Shown: positions 56,491-64,000 of the stretch, one piece after another | Position numbering within the stretch: position 1 is the first letter of the stretch | How the letters are laid out: the number at the start of each line of letters is the position of its first letter | NCBI GenBank assembly: GCA_964019055.1 | Contig: OZ025219.1 | Location: forward strand, 5,103,868-5,167,867 | Direction: 5' to 3' | Source of the DNA: Anthopleura xanthogrammica | Lineage: Eukaryota > Cnidaria > Anthozoa > Actiniaria > Actiniidae | DNA: 64,000 bases | The notes under the pieces: generated by a model | What the model was told of the DNA's origin: nothing | The model's database searches: none | Seen by the model: the letters and a program-made list of their open reading frames with translations, nothing else | Made by a program: the position numbers and the translations under genes

Positions 56491-57023
56491 AAAAGAAACG
56501 AACATTTATTACACAGGATTTTACTGAATAAATCTCGGTATGTATATAATAAACACTCTTACGCTCTAAGTCGAAAAATGACTTTTAAAAAATACTATCA
56601 AAGTAAAAGAATGGAAACGAGGTGTAAGGGCCATAATCTAGCAAAGATATATAGAACATGATTTTAATCATTTTTAAATAAAATATTAAAAAAATATTTA
56701 AAAATTCCGTTCATACTTAGAAAATAAAGTTCTTTTACGACAAGTCATCTTATGAAATGAGACTTTATCACGGCCGTGGCAAGCCTTAGAAAACTGGGGG
56801 GGAGGGAGGCACAAAGCAACATGTGGCCACGAAAAATGAAAATTTTATTCCATACTTGCCATCATTTGCAGTTGATGGCCTTTGGATAAAGGCCGAAATA
56901 TACAAATAAAAAAATGACAACTAGTCTTCTCGTAATCTTATTTATTATACTTGCTTTACTTTTTTGGCGAAAATTGGGGGGCTTGAACTCCCCTAGCCGC
57001 TCCCCTTGCTACAGCCTTGCTTC
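56491..57023. other. Intergenic DNA, no feature recognised
   Basis: AT-rich; a G-run (GGGGGGAGGGAGG) near 56799 only. Confidence 0.35.
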
Positions 57024-57469
57024 TTACATGAAATTTTCGCGACACTTTAATTTCGCGATTTTGCCAAAAAATCATATTTTAAATCACTTTGATTTCGCAA
57101 CTTTCTTGAATAAATCATACATGATTTTCTTTCATTTACACACATTCTTTGAACAAAAGGACTTTGTTGCATATTATTAACAACAAAAAGTAATAGTTTT
57201 GTGTTAATTTCAATGTTTTTGATTTTAATATAAAGTCTACTGGAAGTACGAGTACCTTGTTCTCAATACGACGTGTTTCGACCTGCTTTTTAATGGTTAC
57301 TGTTAACTATTTATTTTCTCAATAATTAAAGGTCACTTAATTTTCGCGTTATCATATTTTCGCGACACTTTTTAAAATTAAAATTAAAGTAAAATTAGAA
57401 TTAAAATGTCGCGATTTTTTCAAAGTCGTGAAATTCGCGAAATGAAAGCGGCGCGAAAATTTCATGTAA
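57024..57469. mobile_element. MITE with TTACATGAAATTTTCGCG ends
   Basis: Left TTACATGAAATTTTCGCG is mirrored by CGCGAAAATTTCATGTAA. Repeats of TTTCGCGA occur inside in both orientations. No coding capacity. Confidence 0.75.
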
Positions 57470-58914
57470 TAAAGTAGTTTGTTATTGAACAAAATGGTCC
57501 TTCCATACTACTTCCGACTTGGAGCGGGTAAATGTGTAAGATCTTGATGGTCTTAATTCAGTTTTGTTATTCAACCTCAGCGTTACGGATAACTATCTGA
57601 TACGAGAAAATGTAACTAGCCAATCAGCGCGAAGCTAACAAGCTCAAGTTGTTAACATAACCCATGACGGGAAAAAAATTGCGCACCAATGACTGCCTTA
57701 GTAGGGTAGGACACGGCAAATGTTTTTGGGTATAAACAAAATTGGAACTAGAATTCAAATTTCTCTCATTACAAACGCAGGATCCACTGTTTCTAAAATA
57801 CTGAAAAGTTATGATCAATAAAATTATTTTTTCTTTCAAATTCGAGAGCTAGAACGAGCTTCGAGAAAATGCTCAGGCTCCCCTCCCTTGATTTGATAAT
57901 TGGATGCGGGTTTTACTTTGTCAAAGAAGCTCGTGAACACGAAGTTTATAGAAAACCTAAAACGAAGTTTTAGCCGTAGCATCTCAATATTAGCCATGTT
58001 AAATCATTTTGACAGGCTTTGGATTCCTCTAAGAGTTCTAGCGTCGCGAGTTGTGCTGCTCTAATCGAGTAAGTTTGAGTTGCTGACAAATAATTCAGCT
58101 GATACTAATTCTCATAATACTCAATAATAAAACTGAATTGTGGAGAGTCCTATTCGACGCAGCGAACTCCCTTTGTATTTGAAGGGAACTTAACTAAATT
58201 CTAATACTATTTACATGTTCGTATAGATGCTAAGCTTTTATTCTGTGAATAATTATACGATATTATTTTGACCGGCCGCTTTATAACATGTTCCATGAAT
58301 TAACATATTCAAACAGTATTTTTTAACAGTTATCACTTTAATTCTAGAAATAGAAAGCTTGCGAATATCTTGATACGTGTAGAAATACATAATGCGAATG
58401 TTTCAGTAGCTGCAAGCTTTTCAACACTTATCTTCTTTTAAATTTACTGAAGAAGCGAACGAGAGTTGTTGGGTTTCCCTTCGGTTTGTTTATATTCTCT
58501 CACAATGACGCATTGTAAAAATGCACGGGCTAAAGGCTTACAAAAGGCTAACAACTTTGGAGGGATTGCATGCAGGCCTGGTCGCAAATACTTTACCTAG
58601 AAAGCTCAGCTAAAACTGTCAATGTTAGGACAATGCCTTGGGCCTCCTGTGTGGTAATATATAATGACACAGACGACCCTAACCATAACATTAATGCATG
58701 AATATTCATTCATTCTGAGAATCACATGCATATAAATGTGTTGGAACTGAGACAGGTGATCGAACATACCGCGCGCGTAAACAGAAAAAAACTGCACACC
58801 TTAGTAATGACATAAGAAGCCAACCTTATAACGGCTAAAAATAATAGAGTTCACAGCTCTCGGAAAAAAGCTAATCTCGCCTTAAAGCAAATAAAAAACC
58901 CCAACGACAGCGAA
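57470..58914. other. Intergenic DNA, no gene recognised
   Basis: I see no convincing exon, RNA gene or repeat boundary. Confidence 0.35.
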
Positions 58915-59500
58915 AATAATGCAGCTTTGATGTGGATCTTAAGGAGGCTAGAAAGGGTTTTGGGACTTGCATATAGACTAACAAAAATGACCCTGAAAAA
59001 CTTTATATAGCTAATATATGACCGTAAGCTGACCCAGAAGACGAAAGACCATAAAGTAAAGGTTGGAACGAAAAGAAAAATATGACGTAACACGTTGCTA
59101 TGACAACGATAGAACACTTCAAATGTGTGCAAAGTTTTTCATTTAAAAAATCATAACTCAAAAACCGCACGGTGAAAATTCTTTAAAATTGGCATGTTTG
59201 AACCTCATGATCCAATCTTTGATTAGACCGAAAAAGAAAAATTCTGTAATGAGAGATTCTCAAAAATCAATGAAGTTTATTTCAGAACGTTCCCCATTAC
59301 AGAATTTTTTAATTTTTTCTTAGCACTTACGAACCATTAAATAAAAGCCACATGCAAAGTTTTAAAATATTTTACCGTCCAGTTTTTGAGTTATTTTAGT
59401 TTAAGTATGAGGTTTTTAGGAACAAAATTTTCCTATTCCATTTCAAATGATTCAGTGCTACGTCATTTAGAGAGCGCGCGCGCTCGTTCAAGGAAAACCA
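58915..59500. repeat. Dispersed repeat copy, inverted relative to 33650-34266
   Basis: Reverse-complement match to the copy at 33650-34266. Inside it, TTCTGTAATGAG..TTCTCA and its mirror CATTACAGAATTTTT form an internal hairpin, also present in the other copy. Confidence 0.75.
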
Positions 59501-59516
59501 TTTCGAGCCTCCTTAA
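58932..59516. mobile_element. Foldback element with CTTAAGGAGGCT ends
   Basis: CTTAAGGAGGCTAGAAAGG at the left is mirrored by AGCCTCCTTAAG at 59505-59516. This sets the probable true limits of the dispersed repeat family shared with 33650-34266. The ends resemble those of 19624-20258. Confidence 0.65.
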
Positions 59517-59729
59517 GACCCGTTTACACTGGCGATTTTCAGTTGAGTCGATTTTAGATGCGATTTTTGCGGCGACTTGGGTCAAAGTAAAAAATGGTAA
59601 AGAAATAACTTGTAAAGTTTTATACAAGACACCAAGAATACCTGAGTAAATGTCTTTTAGCGAGCATAAGACAGAATTTATTATATTTTCGAAGAAATCA
59701 AAGCAAATATCGCCAGTGTAAACGGGCCT
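59517..59729. mobile_element. MITE with GACCCGTTTACACTGGCGAT ends
   Basis: GACCCGTTTACACTGGCGAT at the left is mirrored by ATCGCCAGTGTAAACGGGCC at the right with one mismatch. It abuts the previous foldback element directly. Confidence 0.85.
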
Positions 59730-60023
59730 TCACGAAGACAAACTAAGCTGAGTTAGAAAGCGGAAGTAAGTTTACATTACTAAACTAGTTGAAACTCGGT
59801 AATATAGTCAATAATTATAAGTTAAGCCTAAGTGCTTTTGCTTACCTGAAGTGGAGTACGGTAAAAATGTAATAATAATAGTTTTAACGGCTTAATAAAG
59901 ACAGTCAAGCAGATCTTCCTTCCTAGAGTTCCTTGAAATGCCCCCCAGCTCCCCCAGCAACGCTTATTATGCATTTCCCTCAACTCGAGGCTCTTCTCGT
60001 TGCTACGCGTAACTAAGTAGAAA

Positions 60024-60136
60024 ATGGCTGCCGATCGTTTGTGTTTACCACATGGAGTTTTCTGGATTCGTGTTGTTTTTATTGAGAGAATCATGGAAAT
60101 ATTTTCTGCCTTGAGGATTGGGAATCGTATGTTTAG
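60024..60136 (+). CDS. Possible first exon of a plus-strand gene
   Basis: AAAATGGCTGCC gives a good translation-start context. The frame stays open for 37 codons to a strong donor TTTAG|GTAAGTATT. The N-terminus is hydrophobic around HGVFWIRVVFIERI. I cannot find the next exon, so this is a weak call. Confidence 0.3.
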
Positions 60137-60644
60137 GTAAGTATTGGTTTTTATTGTTTTAAATGCACACTTGTCTTTATTAATGCTGAAATAGACACTA
60201 AATAAAACAAGTTTCCGTTGTGTACCCGTAAACTAGATGTGTTTAAAAAGCTGTATGTTGTTTTAATGTTGATGACTGGGCCTTCTTCTCTCTCTCTATA
60301 CGATTTCTATATTTCTTTTTTGGTAAATTAAGCTTAATTTTAAGTTAATTTTCTTATATAAGACGTGCGCGATAAATATTTTTGTAGCTGTCTCATGGAT
60401 TAGGTTTATGTTGTTCTATTTAAGTCTTAATTAGACTTCAAAACTATGTTCGTAAAATATATTTACAATATGAATCTATATTTACAAGATAAATATAAAG
60501 CATCTATGTACATTTACACATTTAAATCTTACAGGCTTTCAAAATAAACTATAGTACACAGATAAGGTGTAAGCTTATGGTTTTTTTTGTTGTTTTTTTT
60601 GTTTTGTATGACTCATTGTAAGTGTAGTAGTTAAGTTAAATTGA

Positions 60645-61429
60645 TCAAAAATAAATGTTCCACTGTTTCAAAAGGACCTTAGAATACTTCAATTGTTTAA
60701 GGTAAAAGGAAGCAGTTTTATCAGCTTTAATCTCTTCCATGGTTGCAGATCTACGATGATTTGTGATGAAGTACTGTTTCTCCCATTCTTTTAATAGCAA
60801 TTTCACTTCCCTTTCCTTTGATAAAACACTAGATTGGATGAGAGACAGCTTGTCTTTGTAGGCCTCCATTACAGCTTTTTGTTTAGGATTTGTCTTTAAT
60901 TGGTGACGGGCAGCATCAAATTGTCTAACCTCTTCGGTTGTACCGAGTACAACCTCCACTGCTTTTCCTTCTTTTGTGGTAATGATATTTTGGGCCTTAG
61001 GTTGTGTCTCACTGCTGCTTTCTCTTTCAGATTGTAGGAAGTTATGATTATCTATTAAACAGTGGGGTTGGCTTGCTGGAGTATCATGACAAAGGTAAGG
61101 CAATTAAAGTCATTTAAAGGTGGATTTCTGCATGGGATATCTTGTGTTTTTGGAACTTCACTGGACTCTTCATGTTGTTGTGAATTTTCAAAGTTTTCAA
61201 AGTACATATCATGTTCATTTTCAACCAAAAACAAATCAACAACAACCTCATCATTCTCTTCTTCATCAGCTTCTTCATCTACCTCATCTAAATTATGTAC
61301 ACAAGGTTGGCAATGATCAAAATCACAGTCCATCTCTTCAATGTTTTCATAATATGCATCTGATAAGTAACCTGTGGTGATCTTAGTAACTTTGCCAGTT
61401 TGATTTTCTTGGTAGAGGAAATGAGCTGG
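60645..61429 (-). CDS. Acidic/coiled hypothetical protein exon(s)
   Basis: The upstream part begins after an acceptor CTCTTCCAG at about 61430. It codes a very acidic stretch (DEVDEEADEEENDEVV) with a CDFDHCQPC cysteine cluster. The downstream part, ending at 60645, is lysine-rich and helical (EVKLLLKEWEKQY...EEIKADKTASFYLKQLKYSKVLLKQW). The two are in different frames and overlap around 61055-61103, so either a frameshift or an unresolved intron lies there. The KEWEKQ..R...EEIKAD..Y...K pattern recalls the helical motif of Sld2- and FAM13-type proteins, but this is a guess. It is not assigned to a family. Confidence 0.4.
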
Positions 61430-62747
61430 AAGAGGGATAGATTTTTGTATGCATTCCCTTATGAAAAAAAATTATATTGAAAACATGTTTTTCAAAACAT
61501 GTTTAAAGTAGATTTTTAACATGTTAAAAACATGTCATTGTAACATGTTTTTAACATGTTGAAAAACATATAAAAAACACCATCATTTTGGGACATTTTT
61601 GACATATTAAAAACATGTTGTCAATGGGTAATTTAAATATGTTTTTTTCATGATTTTAACATTTGAGAAAAGCAGTATTTTTTAGTTTTAAAATATGAAT
61701 TAAACATGTTTCATATAGATACAATATAAATATACATATATATATATATAGCCAGCAGTCAATTTTGCTGATCATGCTTTTATTGCTATTAAACAATTAT
61801 TGGTGCAAAAAAGAAATTGATATTATTCAGTGCATGCATTATCTAGCACGGTATAAAGCACAAGCCTTTTAATTAGTTGTTTTAATTGACAACATAATGA
61901 TTGAACTCTAACAGATGGAAACTGAGTATTACAATCAGTCAATATAATATTATAACATGACCATTGTGTAGATGATAAACTGGTTTTTTTTAATCAATAT
62001 AAAAGTATAATAATTAAAAATACTAAAAGATAGAATAAAAATTAATTTAAGAATAAATGTATACAATACAAATATACAAATATAAGTTTATGAACAAATA
62101 TTGGTCACTCAAAGAGCTCCTAAAATGCATGTGCACTGCTTAATGGTCAGTTTTTTCCTGCAAAAGAGATATTTCTTATGTAAGAACAAATTGTATCATC
62201 CCACTCTTACTAATTATATAATTACAAATGCACTAAATGATAATTATGAGTATGATATTTGGTGCTTTAAACAGCACTTTTTAAAGTATAAAGTGCTATT
62301 TATGACACCAATTTTGTAATACTTAAATAAATAATGCAAAAAATAGCATAGTACTGTAGTAGCATTCTAAAGCCTCAATGGGTGTACTATATGAGCTGTT
62401 ATTAGCCAAGTGTGTCAGGTCCATACTATAACTTATGGATCAAGTTTATTCCATTATGCATTATGGCCCATTAGTGTGTAGCATATGAGCGACATAAACT
62501 GTGAGAAAATACAAGGGTCCATTATGGTACTGATTGAGCAAAAGGGGTTTATAAGATATTATTTTTTATAATGTATATAAGGCAAGGGTATATAATGATG
62601 TTATTTAAATTTTCAGTCCGACCATAAGTTATGGAATACAAATCGAGCAATATCATAGTGCAGACTAAATATATAAGAGCAGTGCACAAAATTAATGTAT
62701 CCCTAACAAATTACCTTTAATTGGTTTCGTGTCCTAGCACAATACGT
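61430..62747. other. AT-rich spacer with ACATGTT palindromic words
   Basis: 61480-61680 has about ten copies of AACATGTT or ACATGTTTTT in both orientations, a degenerate palindromic cluster. The rest is AT-rich without gene signals. Confidence 0.45.
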
Positions 62748-62992
62748 ATTACTGTGCGGATACTCCAACCGGGACCACTTTGATAAACTAGTGTCATTAA
62801 CCAATCATATTGCGATATTTAGTTCAATATTTCTAACCGTCCAATCAGATAGCACATCGATATAAAAAGAGCGTGAGAACGTGATAATCTGATTGGCTAA
62901 CGCTGTTATCAGTTCAATCTTTGTCTAGTTTACTGTAATCTGATTGGTCAGTTTTATTCAAGTGGTCCCGGTTAGTGTGTCTGCACAGTAAT
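62748..62992. mobile_element. MITE with ~40-bp TIRs
   Basis: ATTACTGTGCGGATACTCCAACCGGGACCACTT at the left is mirrored by AAGTGGTCCCGGTTAGTGTGTCTGCACAGTAAT at the right with a few mismatches. Inside, AACCAATCATATT and CTGATTGG words are repeated. Confidence 0.85.
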
Positions 62993-63353
62993 TGCTGCCG
63001 TGACAAGTGATGTTAACATACCCTGAAATAGCACACATCAGAATAAAGTTAAAAGTTGAATAATAAATCAAGTATTAGCAAACATTGACACTTATTAGCA
63101 CTATAACTAGTTGTTGCATATTGCAAGTGAAGTACTGCTAGCATGTACTTTAATATAAGCAAGATAAAGATTGATGCACAGGGCATGTCAGTAGCGGCAT
63201 GAGTTTTTGATGCCCTGTCACAGTTCGGTGGGAGGTAACTATAGGTATAACTGTCTGTAACATAGTGTTTATAACATGAACGGTGTGTTGTAGAGGCACA
63301 TTTACTACACTTCCCAGTGATCGCATGAAATCTGATAAAATGCTAAAGCTTAC
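62993..63353. other. Intron or 3' region of the BEN-domain gene
   Basis: The continuation after the donor at 63353 could not be placed. A frame directly after it would need a 22-bp intron, which is too short. Confidence 0.3.
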
Positions 63354-64000
63354 CAATGATGGCACTAGTGATAACTTTGTTGAGAGGCTTGTACCCAGCC
63401 TTTCCCCCACCATTGTAGTTGCTTTCCCTGACAATATTTTTGTCAGGGAAAAACACACGTAGCAAGTTGAAGGTTAGGATACTTGGAGTTGAGACTCCAT
63501 TGCCAGCGGTTGCCAGCTGGGCTGGTGTTAAGAAGATACTGGAGCTAGGCATCAGTGGTACAAGCTGAAACAACAAATTTAAAGAGAAATCAAATTGTAC
63601 TGTCACTGGATGTAATACACCGTCGTTTAATTAACATTAACTAACCTGATCTTACCGGTAATTATATTTACTGATGTGGACTAAAACCATCCCGACAGAA
63701 AGTAGTTATACTTCAACTGCATAAATATACTTACATTTAATTTCCTTGCTGCTTCAACGTCTCCATATACCCCTGCTTTTGGCGCTGGTGGGATAGCATC
63801 TTCAATATTTGCATTTCCTTGGGTTCCAATATATTTTTCTAACAAAAATGCAATCGAAAATGATTACAAAAATACACATTAAATAATATACACTGATTTG
63901 CTAAGAGCTGATTGTTATTACAAAGCAATATTAATTTATAATTCAAATTCTGCACACACCTTTTAAAGCATAGTACTTGACCATCAGGTCTTCAACTCTC
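63354..64000 (-). CDS. BEN-domain protein, partial
   Basis: Three exons join in phase: 64000-63960 (runs off the window), 63838-63735 and 63564-63354. The first is a short helical piece (VEDLMVKYYALK). The second is a linker (APKAGVYGDVEAARKLN). The third holds the core LTFNLLRVFFPDKNIV and a GYKPLNKVITSAII end. This resembles the BEN domain: helix with LLR.LF, then a G(K)..PL....I pattern. BEN proteins bind DNA or chromatin in the nucleus and often repress transcription. The rest of the domain and the C-terminus were not found. The name is moderately sure, from the pattern only. Confidence 0.55.

Noticed and set aside
63150..63458. Direct continuation of the BEN exon downstream
   Set aside because: Would need a 22-bp intron between 63353 and 63332, too short for a spliceosomal intron.

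Overview
The window reads as nuclear DNA of a cnidarian, most likely an anthozoan such as a stony coral or sea anemone. It is AT-rich, with spliced genes (GT..AG introns), long microsatellites, many short foldback elements and retrotransposons. The gene families also fit: a PAN-EGF-fibrinogen lectin, a TPR-CHAT protein of the TTC28-like kind, a caspase-fold (C14) protease and a Polinton/Maverick polymerase. The species is inference; no marker gene fixes it.

Layout. 1-1999 (+): last four exons of a TPR gene that resembles the TMTC family. 2445-15721: a broken CR1/Jockey-type LINE split by a 12,275-bp Polinton-like element (3108-15382). That element has a 6-bp target duplication (TACGCC), 5'-AG...CT-3' ends and 2,792-bp terminal inverted repeats (TIRs). 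It carries a Fic-domain gene that straddles the inner TIR edge, a small basic protein, and a spliced protein-primed type DNA polymerase B gene that is now frameshifted. I find no integrase, capsid, ATPase or protease gene in it. 16786-17378: a 593-bp hexamer array. 17821-20968 (-): secreted PAN-EGF-fibrinogen lectin. 23706-27611 (-): intact single-exon TPR-CHAT gene of 1301 codons, with a fragment of a paralogue at 22152-22276. 27.6-36.5 kb: gene-poor, with foldback elements and a 1.28-kb octamer array. 36564-49364 (-): a ten-exon caspase/metacaspase-like gene. One of its introns holds an almost intact 5.1-kb L1-like LINE with a 9-bp target duplication. Another holds an inverted pair of tRNA-like sequences. 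51386-56480: an inverted-repeat-flanked block holding a C2H2-type gene with a single in-frame stop. 56.5-64 kb: foldback elements, an acidic/coiled hypothetical gene, and the start of a BEN-domain gene (-) that runs off the end.

How it fits together. The host genes share no pathway that I can prove. Two clan-CD protease folds (CHAT and C14) lie about 9 kb apart next to a secreted lectin, which would suit an innate-defence neighbourhood; this is inference. The most unusual item is the Polinton-like element. A Fic AMP-transferase-type gene lies across its TIR boundary, the TIRs appear almost identical, and yet its polymerase is broken and its integrase is missing. This suggests a recent insertion mobilised in trans.
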